Source: Pseudanabaena sp. BC1403 (GTDB lineage Bacteria; Cyanobacteriota; Cyanobacteriia; Pseudanabaenales; Pseudanabaenaceae). Taken from it: a DNA stretch of 64,000 nucleotides. The translations under genes and the position numbers were made by a program. Location of the stretch: the NCBI RefSeq assembly GCF_002914585.1, contig NZ_PDDM01000001.1, forward strand, positions 434,001-498,000, in the 5' to 3' direction. Shown here piece by piece: positions 25,539 to 35,293 of the stretch. Position 1 is the first letter of the stretch. Each line of letters begins with the position of its first letter. The notes beneath the pieces are model-generated. The model saw only the letters and a list, made by a program, of their open reading frames with translations, made no database searches and had not been told where the DNA came from.

Positions 25539-27044
25539 TCACTTATTGAATACATTCTGTCGAGAAGCAAGCCTTGCTTTACCTGACGCAGCCCATTCTT
25601 GGAGAACTTGAATTTCCTGCTGGGCAGTTTGCGCTAAGGGCACAATTTGACTAGCAGCTTCGAGAATGTCATCGGTGGTAAAGTCGCGATTTTGACTGAA
25701 GCCGATATGCATTGCTTCGATAATGCCCTGCTCGATTTCTGCACCTGAGAAATCTGGCGTTTCGTAGGCGAGGCGATCGATATCGTAGGCGCGAGTATTG
25801 TGAGGGCGATATTTGCTTACATGCACCGAGAAAATCTGCGATCGCTCTTCTTGATTGGGTAAACCCACAAAAAACACCTCATCAAATCTGCCCTTTCGCA
25901 ATAATTCGGGCGGCAAGGTGCGAATATTATTTGCAGTCGCTACCACGAATACAGGTGAAGTCTTTTCTGCCATCCATGTGAGGAACGTGCCGAATACACG
26001 ATTAGTTGTCCCTGAATCACCTCTGCCATCAGTTCCCGCAAACGCCTTATCGATTTCATCAATCCATAATACGCAAGGAGAAAGAGCTTCAGCCAACTGA
26101 ATCATTTGACGGGTGCGGGATTCGCTCTCACCGACTAGACCAGCGAAGAGACGACCAACATCTAGGCGCAATAATGGTAAATGCCAATGATGGGAAATCG
26201 CCTTAGCCGTGAGGGATTTGCCAGTACCTTGAATTCCTGCAAGAAGTAATCCGCGTGGATGGGGAAGTCCATACTTTCTGGCGCGATCGCTAAAGGCACT
26301 ACCTCGACGCAGCAACCATTCTTTAAGATTATCTAAACCACCGATATCGTTGATTTCTGTTGTCGATGGATAGAATTCTAAAATCTGAGTTTGACGAATA
26401 CTTTGGCGTTTTTCTTCGAGAATTAGATCCACATCATCAGGACGTAAGCGACCATTTTCAGCGATCGCCTTTGCTAGCACACGCCGCATTTTCTCCAAAG
26501 ATAAGCCTTGTCCAGCCCGAACTAAATCATCGATCGCTTGTTTATCTAGTTGAATATCGCAAGTCGGATTAGAATAACTAACAGAACAGGCAATTTGTTC
26601 GATTTCTGTTCTTAATTCACGAGGATTCGGAAGTGGAAATTCTAAAATCGAGAAAAATTCACTGAGGCTATCGGGAATATTAATCTGTGAGGCAAGCACA
26701 ATAATATTTTGAGCTTCACTTTTGAGCCTACGGGCAAGATTTTTGAGCTTGCGTGCGATCGCAACATCGTCAAGAAAGCGATCGAAATCTCGCAATACAA
26801 ACACTGCACCTTTGGGGATTTTATCTACAAATTCTAGAGCCTGCAAAGGATTACGCTTACCCATCCCTGCATCAGTGGGATTGGACTGATAACCATCGAC
26901 AAAATCCCAGACAAATATGCTGCGACCAAGAGATTTTGCCACGTTGGTAATTACAGCTTCAACTCGCTCTTCCTCCGCTGAAGGTATATAAATCAAAGGA
27001 TATCGGGCACGGAGTGTCAGATTTAAGTCAGCTTCAAAATTCAT
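25539..27044 (-). CDS. ycf46: Ycf46 AAA+ ATPase
   Basis: A 501-residue protein conserved in cyanobacteria and red algal plastids. The N-terminal half (1-200) is a degenerate AAA-like domain without a P-loop. The C-terminal half is an active FtsH/CDC48-type AAA domain with Walker A GIQGTGKS (270-277), Walker B VLWIDEID (D329-E330), sensor 1 ATANN and arginine-finger segment ELLRKGRFDEV. In Synechocystis, Ycf46 (Slr0374) has been linked to the response to inorganic carbon limitation. Complete and of normal length. Confidence 0.95.
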   Translation of the reverse strand: MNFEADLNLTLRARYPLIYIPSAEEERVEAVITNVAKSLGRSIFVWDFVDGYQSNPTDAGMGKRNPLQALEFVDKIPKGAVFVLRDFDRFLDDVAIARKLKNLARRLKSEAQNIIVLASQINIPDSLSEFFSILEFPLPNPRELRTEIEQIACSVSYSNPTCDIQLDKQAIDDLVRAGQGLSLEKMRRVLAKAIAENGRLRPDDVDLILEEKRQSIRQTQILEFYPSTTEINDIGGLDNLKEWLLRRGSAFSDRARKYGLPHPRGLLLAGIQGTGKSLTAKAISHHWHLPLLRLDVGRLFAGLVGESESRTRQMIQLAEALSPCVLWIDEIDKAFAGTDGRGDSGTTNRVFGTFLTWMAEKTSPVFVVATANNIRTLPPELLRKGRFDEVFFVGLPNQEERSQIFSVHVSKYRPHNTRAYDIDRLAYETPDFSGAEIEQGIIEAMHIGFSQNRDFTTDDILEAASQIVPLAQTAQQEIQVLQEWAASGKARLASRQNVFNK

Positions 27045-27281
27045 TGATCAGCAAGCCGTGAATAAAACGCTAAAATGTCTAGAAACTATAATCTACAGCA
27101 AACTATAGCAATAATTGCAACAGTGATGGTTCAAAAAGATCTAGACTGTTTTCTGGCTAAGCGTCTAGATTTATTTGGTAGTGATTTGGTAGTGTTACAG
27201 TTGATACGAGCATCGTAAAGTGCTAACCATTCTCCACTATGTAGATCAAGGTTTGTAAGGTTTATCAAAGGTTTATTAACA

Positions 27282-29207
27282 ATGTTGCAAGAGATTCAAT
27301 TACCTGTTGTTGCAGATGCAAAAAAGTGGACTATTCAAGACAGCGAATCACTTTATCGTATCAATGGCTGGGGAGAACCTTATTTCAGTATTAACGAAGC
27401 AGGACATGTGACCGTATCCCCCAAAGGCGATCGCGGTGGTTGCATTGACCTCTTTGATTTGGTGAACGATCTGAAGCAGAGAGGGTTACGTCTGCCCATA
27501 TTAGTGAGATTTTCGGATATCTTGGCCGATCGCATTGAGCGGATTAATTCTACCTTTGCCAAGGCGATCGCACGCTATAACTACAATGGCGTTTATCGTG
27601 GCGTTTTCCCTGTCAAAGTCAATCAACAACGTCAATTGGTTGAAGAAATTGCCAAATATGGTAAACCGTTTCAGTTTGGTCTAGAAGCAGGTTCTAAGCC
27701 CGAATTATTGATTGCTCTTGCTACTTTACGCACCCCTGGCTCGTTACTAATCTGCAATGGCTACAAGGATGCTGAATATATTGAAACGGCTTTACTAGCG
27801 CGAAAGCTGGGGCAAAATACGATCATTGTGATCGAGCAACTGGAAGAAGTGGAAATGATCATCCGCGCTGCGACTAAGTTGGGAATTGCCCCCGTGGTTG
27901 GCGTAAGAGCAAAACTGAGTGCCAAAGGTCTAGGTCATTGGGAAGACTCGACAGGCGATCGCGCAAAGTTTGGGTTGAGTATGTGGGAAATCCTAGAAAC
28001 CTTTGAACAATTGGAAGCGGCAAATATGCTGGATTCCCTGAAATTGTTGCATTTCCATATCGGTTCCCAAATTAGCAATATCAGCACGATCAAAGATGCC
28101 TTACGCGAAGCAGGACAAATCTACGTGCAGCTTGCGGAAATGGGTGCACCGATGGGACATCTCGATGTTGGTGGTGGTTTAGGCGTTGACTACGATGGTT
28201 CCAAAACCAATTTCTATGCCTCTAAAAACTATAGTATGCAGAACTATGCCTACGATATCGTAGCGGCAATTAAGGATGCCTGCGCGGAAAAAGGCGTACC
28301 TGTGCCAACTTTGACCAGTGAAAGCGGTCGCGCGATCGCATCCCATCAATCGGTTCTAGTCTTCGATGTAGTTGGCATTAGCGGTATTCCTAATCAGGCG
28401 ATCGAGCCGCTAAAAGAGGATGAGCATCTAATCGTCCGTAATCTTTTTGAAGCATTGGAAAACATCAACGAGAATAATTACCAAGAGATTTATCACGATG
28501 CCGTCCAGTTCAATCAAGAAGCAGTTAGCCTCTTTACCTTTGGATATCTCAGCCTCAAGCAACGCGCCAGAGTTGAACGTCTATTTTGGGAATGTTGCGA
28601 TCGCATTCTCAAGGTAACCCGCAAACTGAATTATGTACCTGACGATCTTGAAGATCTGGAACGGGCTATGGCGCTAACTTATTACTGTAATTTCTCAGTA
28701 TTTCAGTCTGCTCCCGATAGTTGGGCGATCGACCAATTGTTCCCAATTATGCCAATCCATCGCCTGAATGAAGAACCAAACTGTCGCGGCACGATCGCTG
28801 ATCTTACCTGTGACAGCGATGGCAAAATTGATCGTTTCATCGATTTACGCGATGTCAAGTCTGTACTTGAGTTACATCCTTTTATTTCTGAAGAGCCTTA
28901 CTTTCTAGCTTTGTTTCTAGGTGGAGCCTATCAAGAGATTCTTGGCGATTTGCATAATCTCTTTGGTGACACTGATGCAGTTCATATTCATGCAACTCCT
29001 AATGGTTATAAGGTTGAGCATGTAATCAAGGGTGATTCGATGACCGAAGTTCTCGAATATGTGCAGTACAATCGTGATGCGATGCTGGAAAATATTCGTC
29101 AAGAGACAGAACGCTCTCTCCAAGAGAAGCAAATTACTCTGGATGAAGCAAGGTTGTTTTTACAAAAATATGAACATTGCTTGAATGGTTATACCTACTT
29201 AAGCTGA
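27282..29207 (+). CDS. speA: Arginine decarboxylase SpeA
   Basis: A 641-residue PLP enzyme of the alanine racemase fold (group IV) that converts arginine to agmatine, the entry to putrescine and spermidine synthesis. The PLP lysine is K112 in FPVKVNQQR. The substrate-side segment LTSESGRAI and the GGGLGVDYDGS phosphate-binding loop are present. The N-terminus WTIQDSESLYRINGWGEPYF is typical. Length equals the biosynthetic family. The leader upstream is about 240 bp and shows no clear regulatory motif. Confidence 0.97.
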   Translation: MLQEIQLPVVADAKKWTIQDSESLYRINGWGEPYFSINEAGHVTVSPKGDRGGCIDLFDLVNDLKQRGLRLPILVRFSDILADRIERINSTFAKAIARYNYNGVYRGVFPVKVNQQRQLVEEIAKYGKPFQFGLEAGSKPELLIALATLRTPGSLLICNGYKDAEYIETALLARKLGQNTIIVIEQLEEVEMIIRAATKLGIAPVVGVRAKLSAKGLGHWEDSTGDRAKFGLSMWEILETFEQLEAANMLDSLKLLHFHIGSQISNISTIKDALREAGQIYVQLAEMGAPMGHLDVGGGLGVDYDGSKTNFYASKNYSMQNYAYDIVAAIKDACAEKGVPVPTLTSESGRAIASHQSVLVFDVVGISGIPNQAIEPLKEDEHLIVRNLFEALENINENNYQEIYHDAVQFNQEAVSLFTFGYLSLKQRARVERLFWECCDRILKVTRKLNYVPDDLEDLERAMALTYYCNFSVFQSAPDSWAIDQLFPIMPIHRLNEEPNCRGTIADLTCDSDGKIDRFIDLRDVKSVLELHPFISEEPYFLALFLGGAYQEILGDLHNLFGDTDAVHIHATPNGYKVEHVIKGDSMTEVLEYVQYNRDAMLENIRQETERSLQEKQITLDEARLFLQKYEHCLNGYTYLS

Positions 29208-29212
29208 GTTTT

Positions 29213-29289
29213 ACAGTGCTTTGTGCCCAAACCAGAACCAATAAATTTTTTAAAATTGTTGCTTTGCAACAATTTTAAAAAATTTATTG
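29213..29289 (+). repeat. Dispersed hairpin repeat, copy 2
   Basis: The leader ACAGTGCTTTGTGCCCAAAC is followed by a perfect 24-bp hairpin (29239-29262 and 29266-29289, TTT loop). It aligns with the copies at 17720 and 33309. It follows the speA stop and can act as its terminator. Confidence 0.7.
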
Positions 29290-29430
29290 TGTTTCGTTCG
29301 ATCGAAAATTGCTGTAAGCATAATGTCGCAGTTTCTACTAAAGTTACATTAGCTCACAATAATGATTTGCTGTGCCAAGAGTAGAGCAAATCATTAATTT
29401 AGAATTGCACATTTGATTTTTTGGTAAAAC

Positions 29431-30642
29431 GTGGAAATTTTATGTATCAGTAACGGACATGGTGAAGATATCATCGCTGCCCGTATCTGCATTGAACTAG
29501 AAAAATTAGGATTTTCTGCGATCGCCTTGCCACTTGTGGGGGTGGGACATGCCTATACTAAAGCAAATATACCGATTGTCGAAAAGTTTGCTCAGTCGAT
29601 GCCATCGGGAGGATTTGTCCGCATGGATAGCCGCCAATTAGCGCGTGATGTCAAAGGTGGATTGGTGGGGCTAACTCGTAAACAATTGGGCTTTGCATGG
29701 AATTGGTCACGCGAAAACCGCAGGACTAAAAGGCTGATTTTAGCGGTAGGTGATATTGTGCCATTACTGTTTGCATGGCTACCGTCTCAGTTTGGCGGTT
29801 GTAATTTTGCATTTGTTGCCACGGCTAAATCAGAATATTATTGGCGCGATCGCAAAAGTAGTTTGCCCCATGTCAAAAAACCTTTTGGCGGCTCCATTTT
29901 TTTTCCTTGGGAACGCGCTTTGATGAATAGCGATCGCTGCAAGGCGATATTTGTCCGCGATCTTTTGACCGCAGAGATCTTGAATCGAGATTTTAAACTG
30001 CCTGCGATCTATCTGGGCAACTCGATGATGGATGGGCTAGAAACAAAGGGCATGAATTTTGGTATTGGCGAAGATGAATGGGCAGTGGCAATTCTGCCTG
30101 GTTCGAGATCGCCTGAAGCCTATGAAAACTGGATGACATTAATGCTTTGCGCCCAAGTTGTTTCCCGTGCGATTCCCCATAATGTCCATTTTTTAGTAGC
30201 GATCGCTCCCGATCTAGATCTAGAAATTATTGGACAGAGCATTATTCAAAAAGGTTGGCAACGTATTGATGAAACTACTTTTAAGGTGCAGAATGCGCGG
30301 CTAATTTTGTTGCAAGATGGCTTTGGTGATTGTCTGCATCAATGTCATTTAGGATTGGCGATGGCAGGCACGGCGACGGAACAGATGGTAGGTTTAGGCA
30401 AACCTGTAATTACGATCGCAGGAAATGGCCCACAATTTACGCGCAAGTTTGCTGAAGAACAGGCAGATTTATTAGGATGTTCAATTAATTTAATCGAAAA
30501 ACCTGCTCAAGTTGCGGATGTGCTAAATGAGATTTTGCAAGATCCTGATTACTTTCAAGAAGTAAGCCGCAATGGTGAGGAGCGCATGGGAAAAGCAGGA
30601 GCATCTGCCCGAATTGCTAAATATATCGCTGAGAAAATCTAA
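29431..30642 (+). CDS. Lipid-A-disaccharide synthase-related protein
   Basis: A 403-residue GT-B-like protein. The N-terminus ILCISNGHGEDIIAARICIE and the C-terminal donor-binding region with AGTATEQMVGLGKPVITI match the cyanobacterial LpxB-related family (as in TIGR03492), not LpxB itself. It is probably a glycosyltransferase, with an unknown acceptor. The start is a GTG at 29431, giving the conserved first residues. A hairpin containing its stop codon follows. Confidence 0.85.
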   Translation: MEILCISNGHGEDIIAARICIELEKLGFSAIALPLVGVGHAYTKANIPIVEKFAQSMPSGGFVRMDSRQLARDVKGGLVGLTRKQLGFAWNWSRENRRTKRLILAVGDIVPLLFAWLPSQFGGCNFAFVATAKSEYYWRDRKSSLPHVKKPFGGSIFFPWERALMNSDRCKAIFVRDLLTAEILNRDFKLPAIYLGNSMMDGLETKGMNFGIGEDEWAVAILPGSRSPEAYENWMTLMLCAQVVSRAIPHNVHFLVAIAPDLDLEIIGQSIIQKGWQRIDETTFKVQNARLILLQDGFGDCLHQCHLGLAMAGTATEQMVGLGKPVITIAGNGPQFTRKFAEEQADLLGCSINLIEKPAQVADVLNEILQDPDYFQEVSRNGEERMGKAGASARIAKYIAEKI

Positions 30643-30680
30643 CAAAAAAGGTTCGCTTAGCGAACCTTTTTTGTTAGATT
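30636..30680. terminator. Terminator hairpin, 22-bp arms
   Basis: Arms 30636-30657 and 30659-30680 with A6/T6 runs. The left arm includes the last codon and stop of the upstream gene. Confidence 0.8.
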
Positions 30681-30693
30681 GATCGCAAAAATG

Positions 30694-33243
30694 TTATGAA
30701 AACAAATCTTTGAGAAAGAGAGATATCTCTAACCGATCGCTGACATTAAAGAAATCAAGAGGAACCACTCCATCTAAGTGCCGACTGACTACACTAAAGC
30801 CCAATCTAGCCCTGCGATAGTTAACCACTAAAGGACTATTTGCTGGTAAAGGTAAACGAAACCAAGCATCAAAATTAGGGGCTTGCGCCATGAGATCGCT
30901 CATTGCTTTTACAGTTGCTGCCGAGCGTTCATCGGGCAAACTACTCGTAGCAAATACATAGGCGCGTTCCAGTAACTTATCACGCAAATTAGGATTTAGC
31001 CATGCGGAAATCACCATCTCTAGAGGGGTTTGGGGATTTTGCTTGACTGATTGCAAGGCGCTAGCATCATTAGCGATCGCATTGGCTAGTAAAACTGCCG
31101 TGGAATTGCCTGTTTGCTTGAGTTCAGCAACTGCATTAGGATTGCCATTCCACCATCTTAAGGCAGCAAGACTTATCGCTTTACTAGGATTATTGCGATA
31201 GCTACTTTCCAGATTAGCTAATACTTGTGGGTAAAGACTCTGAAAAGGAGCATCTTTCCAAATTGGACTCGTAATGAAAATAGGATCGTTAATTACTTCC
31301 GTAGTCATCGAATTGATGGCTTCATTGGTCTTACCTTGACGCAATAAACTCAATCCCAAGCCAAAGAAAAGCGATCGCTTATTGGGAACTAGTTCTAAAC
31401 CCCGACGGAAATAAATCTCAGCTTCTTGAGCAGAACTGGGCGAGGATTCTCGGATACTCAGCCATGCGGCAGCGTTGTATCCTGCTTCATTATTAGGATT
31501 GACTGCGATCGCCGTTTTAATCCATGCCAAACCATCTTTTTGCCAAGCTTGTGACTGCGGAAAATTAGGATAGTTAAGCGCGAGATCGGCTAAATTCCAA
31601 CCCAATTGATAGGGATAGTATGGTTCCCAAGGTGCAAATTGATGGGCGAATTTGAGTCTATCTTGAAATTTTTCGATCGCGGCGATCGCTTCAGGTAAAA
31701 CTTCCTGTTTTGCAGTCGCCAAATCTTCTCTTGCTCTTGATAAATAGATAAAGCCTACACTTGAAGCCTGCCAAGCCATATTTACAGGAACGAGCCATGC
31801 GATCGCGGCTACTAAATAGACCGTGGCAATAGATGCTAACCAGAGGCGCGGCTGTTTTTGATGACCGAGGCTAATCAATTCCCCCGTATGCCTTTGCCCT
31901 AAATAGGCTAAACATGCAAATACAATTACTAAGCTGCCACTTATCGCAGGAACATCAAGCTGATAGTCAGTAATCGCTAACATCCCATAACCAATCAAAC
32001 TGCCAAACAATCCATAGGTGATCACCTGATCCTGTGAATTAGCTTGCCAAGTTGAGGATTTGTGTAATTTGATAAATAGGGTAATGAGCGCCACTAATAA
32101 AAATACAAAGGTAATTACTGCGCCGATCCCCAGTTCTGCCCAAAGATGTATGGGTGTACTATGTAACTGAAATAAAAGCTCAGCTTCCCGCCCTGCCCAT
32201 TGCGGACGATATTGCTGATAGAGCATAATCGCTGAGCCTGCTCCTGCCCCAAACAGCCAATGATCTAGGCCAATCCTCCAGCCCACATCCGCCGCGATCA
32301 CTCTAAATAGCAATTCACCTGATCCTTGAGTAGGATTTGCAGAACTAGTAATTAATCCTGAAATTAGCGATCGCAAGCGATTGTTTGTAGAAATTAAAAA
32401 TGCTAACAAAGCGATCGCGCCACCACCAGCAAAAGTAACTAACCAACGATTTCCCCTGCTATAGAATAAAGCCACAATAATTCCATACGCAACAATTGCC
32501 CCCAGCCCCAAAAAACCGCCCCGTGAACTGGTAGTGTACAAATCAATTAAGCCTAAACCGATCGCCATTAGCCATAGGGATCGCCACATTCCCTTTTGGG
32601 CGATCGCCAAACTTGCAAAAATCGGTACAACCAACATCAGAAATCCCGCCACATAATTTTGATGTCCCATTGGAGCCCAATTGCGAGATTGCAAATCCGA
32701 AAAATCGTAATTAAGATTTAGACCCCATTGATTCAGCTTGGCAAAATTATTTAATTGTGGCAACCATGTCTGAGTGATCCACAAAAATAAACTTTCAAGA
32801 ATCACCACCAATCCTAATAAGCCTTGAAAGCGCAAAATGGGTAAAATTTTTGAATCAAGACTTTTTTTCTCTTGATATTTGCCTTGATGGAGATCAGGGG
32901 GATCTCTATGCAAGAAGTTGTTAGTTACATACAACGCAATGAAATAGCCAAAAGCAGTCAGGCTATACCACATACCTTGATTGGGGAACCGTGAAAACAT
33001 TGTCGATAAGCACAGTGTTACCAAACCAGAACCGATCGCCCAGTCAAAGCCACTACCTAATAAATAAAATGGGTTCTCACGCCGCCATAAATTTAGCAAG
33101 CCCGCGATCGCAAAGCATAACAATCCCACTTGCCATAACAACACCCAAGGAAAAGCCACCATCTGCGTACTACTATCAGGCAGTAAGGTGAATAAAATAT
33201 AGGCGGCGATGCCTAACTGGACGATTAACCGACCTGTACTCAT
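30694..33243 (-). CDS. O-antigen ligase family membrane protein with C-terminal TPR-like region
   Basis: An 849-residue protein. About 11-12 membrane helices occupy residues 1-490. A large loop near residues 330-370 and the short motif SSRGGFLGLG fit the Wzy/WaaL (O-antigen ligase/polymerase) family. The C-terminal 350 residues are soluble helical repeats of TPR type (for example WIKTAIAVNPNNEAGYNAAAW). Likely functions are polymerisation or ligation of surface polysaccharide, but some family members are transporters or glycosylate proteins. Cyanobacterial IctB belongs to the same superfamily but is shorter. No other glycan genes are adjacent. Confidence 0.82.
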   Translation of the reverse strand: MSTGRLIVQLGIAAYILFTLLPDSSTQMVAFPWVLLWQVGLLCFAIAGLLNLWRRENPFYLLGSGFDWAIGSGLVTLCLSTMFSRFPNQGMWYSLTAFGYFIALYVTNNFLHRDPPDLHQGKYQEKKSLDSKILPILRFQGLLGLVVILESLFLWITQTWLPQLNNFAKLNQWGLNLNYDFSDLQSRNWAPMGHQNYVAGFLMLVVPIFASLAIAQKGMWRSLWLMAIGLGLIDLYTTSSRGGFLGLGAIVAYGIIVALFYSRGNRWLVTFAGGGAIALLAFLISTNNRLRSLISGLITSSANPTQGSGELLFRVIAADVGWRIGLDHWLFGAGAGSAIMLYQQYRPQWAGREAELLFQLHSTPIHLWAELGIGAVITFVFLLVALITLFIKLHKSSTWQANSQDQVITYGLFGSLIGYGMLAITDYQLDVPAISGSLVIVFACLAYLGQRHTGELISLGHQKQPRLWLASIATVYLVAAIAWLVPVNMAWQASSVGFIYLSRAREDLATAKQEVLPEAIAAIEKFQDRLKFAHQFAPWEPYYPYQLGWNLADLALNYPNFPQSQAWQKDGLAWIKTAIAVNPNNEAGYNAAAWLSIRESSPSSAQEAEIYFRRGLELVPNKRSLFFGLGLSLLRQGKTNEAINSMTTEVINDPIFITSPIWKDAPFQSLYPQVLANLESSYRNNPSKAISLAALRWWNGNPNAVAELKQTGNSTAVLLANAIANDASALQSVKQNPQTPLEMVISAWLNPNLRDKLLERAYVFATSSLPDERSAATVKAMSDLMAQAPNFDAWFRLPLPANSPLVVNYRRARLGFSVVSRHLDGVVPLDFFNVSDRLEISLFLKDLFS

Positions 33244-33308
33244 AAAATTTGGTAGAACAATTTCGTAAAATAATTAGTATTTGACCGAGTAAATGGCATA
33301 AAGCACCT

Positions 33309-33388
33309 CAATAAATGTTTTAAAAGTGTTACTAAGCAACACTTTTAAAACATTTATTGGTTCTGGGTTAAGCGCAAAGTTCTGTAAG
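33309..33388 (-). repeat. Dispersed hairpin repeat, copy 3 (inverted orientation)
   Basis: The hairpin at 33309-33359 (22 paired bases per arm) plus the leader read on the minus strand (ACAGAACTTTGCGCTTAACC) match copies at 17720 and 29213. It lies upstream of two divergent genes, so it is not simply a terminator. Confidence 0.65.
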
Positions 33389-33517
33389 TCAGCAAGATAG
33401 ACTTAAATTATGTCAGCTATGTCAGCAATTCTTATTATGAAATCGAATTTAAGATTTTACAGGTACAGAAAATCCTAAAATGGTGGCATTATGTAGATTG
33501 CTGTTACTTTACAACTT

Positions 33518-34693
33518 ATGAACGGGGCTTCCACATTTTTTGATCCTAGTGACAAGATAGAGAGTGGATCAATTGCTACAGAAATGTTTTCCAGCAATAG
33601 TCCTGAAGAATTATTAAAAATTTTTTTAACTAACTTAGGCAATCGCCTAGCTGTTAGCAGAGTCGCAATTTATCAATTCATCAATCAGGATGAAGGAATT
33701 GTATTAGTAGAAGCAATTTCACCTAATATCCAGAGCATTAAAAAGCAAATATATCCAATTTCTTGTTTTGGAGTGGATTCTCTCCAAAACTACCGTCGAA
33801 GTCACGCTTTAGCATTGTCAGATATCGTTCAAATATCTGGAGCCATAAACTTACATCAATGTTGGCAAAAGACTCAGGTTACGGCAATGATGTCTGTCCC
33901 GATTTTGTTCAATTCCATTACATCATTTGACACAATCTGGGGATTAGCATTTGTTCAACAATGCGATTGCCCAAGACAATGGCAACCTCAAGAAGCTTAT
34001 TTCTTGTATGAGCTATCTCAATTTTTAGGTCAGTGTTTACAGTCTTGGGAATTAAGGTTGCGATCGGCTATATTCCCTCAACCAGTACTTGCAGATGTAC
34101 AGCCTTGGGATAAATCACATGATAAAGAAGAATTTGTCGTTAGAAGAGTGAAACTATCTAAAGACCTAAAAGTTAAACCAGATCTACAGAATCCAATTAC
34201 AGATGGGATTGCAGTATTCAAAGACTTCATTTTGTCCGATATTGAAGAAAATGAAGTTCTGGATAGAAGTCTTATCAAAAATGGTGAAACCTCGATCAAT
34301 CGAGCCATTAATATTGCCATGCAAAGACTAGATCAAAGAATCCAAAATAGCACTGATTCTTATCCTCGTGATTTCTTGCAAATAGATGTACCACAAGATA
34401 TCTATGGCGTTGATTTAGAATCCATTACCCTAGAAGATGTACTAGAAAGTTGTGCACAAGATGCAAGCCCAGATCAATCATGGTCAAAAGCAGATTATTT
34501 ACAACAAAGAGTTGGTGAACTAATAGAAAATATGCAAGAAAAACTAGATGAAATTGCAGTACTTCAGCAGCAAGTTCAAGAGTTAACTGCATCCCAACAA
34601 GAATTTCGACAGATACTACTGGATTTACAATCAGAAAATTTAACTCAAAGTATAAGAGATACGGTTATCGAAATGTATCGATCGCTTTCATAA
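33518..34693 (+). CDS. GAF domain protein with C-terminal coiled coil
   Basis: A 391-residue protein. Residues of about 25-180 form a GAF domain (LAVSRVAIYQFINQDEGIVL, then MMSVPILF and WGLAFVQQCDCPRQWQPQE). The chromophore-binding Cys-His pair of phytochromes is not present at the expected place; the nearby segment reads NLHQCWQKTQ. A linker follows, and residues of about 325-385 form a coiled coil rich in Gln and Glu. There is no kinase or output domain, so it may act by protein contacts. The ligand is unknown. Confidence 0.75.
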   Translation: MNGASTFFDPSDKIESGSIATEMFSSNSPEELLKIFLTNLGNRLAVSRVAIYQFINQDEGIVLVEAISPNIQSIKKQIYPISCFGVDSLQNYRRSHALALSDIVQISGAINLHQCWQKTQVTAMMSVPILFNSITSFDTIWGLAFVQQCDCPRQWQPQEAYFLYELSQFLGQCLQSWELRLRSAIFPQPVLADVQPWDKSHDKEEFVVRRVKLSKDLKVKPDLQNPITDGIAVFKDFILSDIEENEVLDRSLIKNGETSINRAINIAMQRLDQRIQNSTDSYPRDFLQIDVPQDIYGVDLESITLEDVLESCAQDASPDQSWSKADYLQQRVGELIENMQEKLDEIAVLQQQVQELTASQQEFRQILLDLQSENLTQSIRDTVIEMYRSLS

Positions 34694-34694
34694 A

Positions 34695-34733
34695 AACCAG
34701 AAGAGACGGCTCAAAGCGCCGTCTCTTCTGGTT
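34695..34733. terminator. Perfect 16-bp terminator hairpin
   Basis: Arms 34695-34710 and 34718-34733, between convergent genes; the right arm touches the stop of the small gene on the minus strand. Confidence 0.75.
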
Positions 34734-34929
34734 AATTGTGAGTTACAACTGCCTCAATATTGGCAGTCTGAGTTTTGATGTTTGTCGCTGCATCAACTTT
34801 GCTTTCAACAGATGCGATCGCCCAACGCAATGGTTCGCCATGTTTAGCTAGCTCTTGCTCGACATTTTTGACGATCTGATCTTGATTTTCATTAATCTCA
34901 ATTTCCGCAGTAATAAAATGGGTAGTCAT
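34732..34929 (-). CDS. Small conserved cyanobacterial hypothetical protein
   Basis: A 65-residue protein with no signal or membrane segment. It starts MTTHFITAEIEINENQD and carries the segment AKHGEPLRWAIASVE, a pattern I recognise from short cyanobacterial hypothetical proteins. Alternating beta and helix suggests a small alpha/beta fold. Function unknown. It ends at the terminator shared with the GAF gene. Confidence 0.7.
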   Translation of the reverse strand: MTTHFITAEIEINENQDQIVKNVEQELAKHGEPLRWAIASVESKVDAATNIKTQTANIEAVVTHN

Positions 34930-34981
34930 TCTGTTTACTTTTTTTAATTTAATTTGATGGATAGAATTTTACAAGTAAAGG

Positions 34982-35130
34982 CAACCCAAACAGCAGTTCT
35001 CATTATAAAAATTGGTTGTTTGAAAGCCCGCCGTTGGCGGGCTTTCAAACAACCAATTTTGGTGTTTCCAGCGCCGAAGGCGCTGGAAACACCAAAATTG
35101 GTTTCATAATGAGAATTGCTGCAACCCAAA
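34982..35130. mobile_element. 131-bp MITE-like element with target duplication and two overlapping hairpins
   Basis: The element at 34991-35121 has 16-bp terminal inverted repeats with one mismatch (CAGCAGTTCTCATTAT against the complement of the right end) and is flanked by 9-bp direct repeats CAACCCAAA (34982-34990 and 35122-35130). Inside are two perfect 25-bp hairpins: 35008-35032 with 35036-35060, and 35051-35075 with 35079-35103. They share bases 35051-35060, so only one can fully form at a time. It encodes no protein; movement would need a transposase in trans. Confidence 0.7.
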
Positions 35131-35144
35131 TTAAAAACCTAGAG

Positions 35145-35203
35145 CCAAAATCTGTACTGTCCGCTACGCGGGAGGTACAGATTTTGGGGCTTTATATTTA
35201 ATT
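35145..35203 (+). repeat. Dispersed repeat with hairpin, copy 1 (pair at 37686)
   Basis: Hairpin CCAAAATCTGTAC/GTACAGATTTTGG (35145-35187) and a 30-bp block (35174-35203) that is identical to 37713-37742. It lies in the 364-bp gap before pdhA, which otherwise holds the MITE and no gene. Confidence 0.7.
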
Positions 35204-35293
35204 TTGCTTGTCTACTTATGAAACCAAGCTATCGACATTCACTGCTAGACTAAATAAAAGAAAAATTTAACGATTAGTACACCTATTGAATCG

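Noticed and set aside
33518-34693. Cyanobacteriochrome (bilin-binding GAF)
   Set aside because: The Cys-His chromophore motif is not found at the expected position, so bilin binding is not supported.
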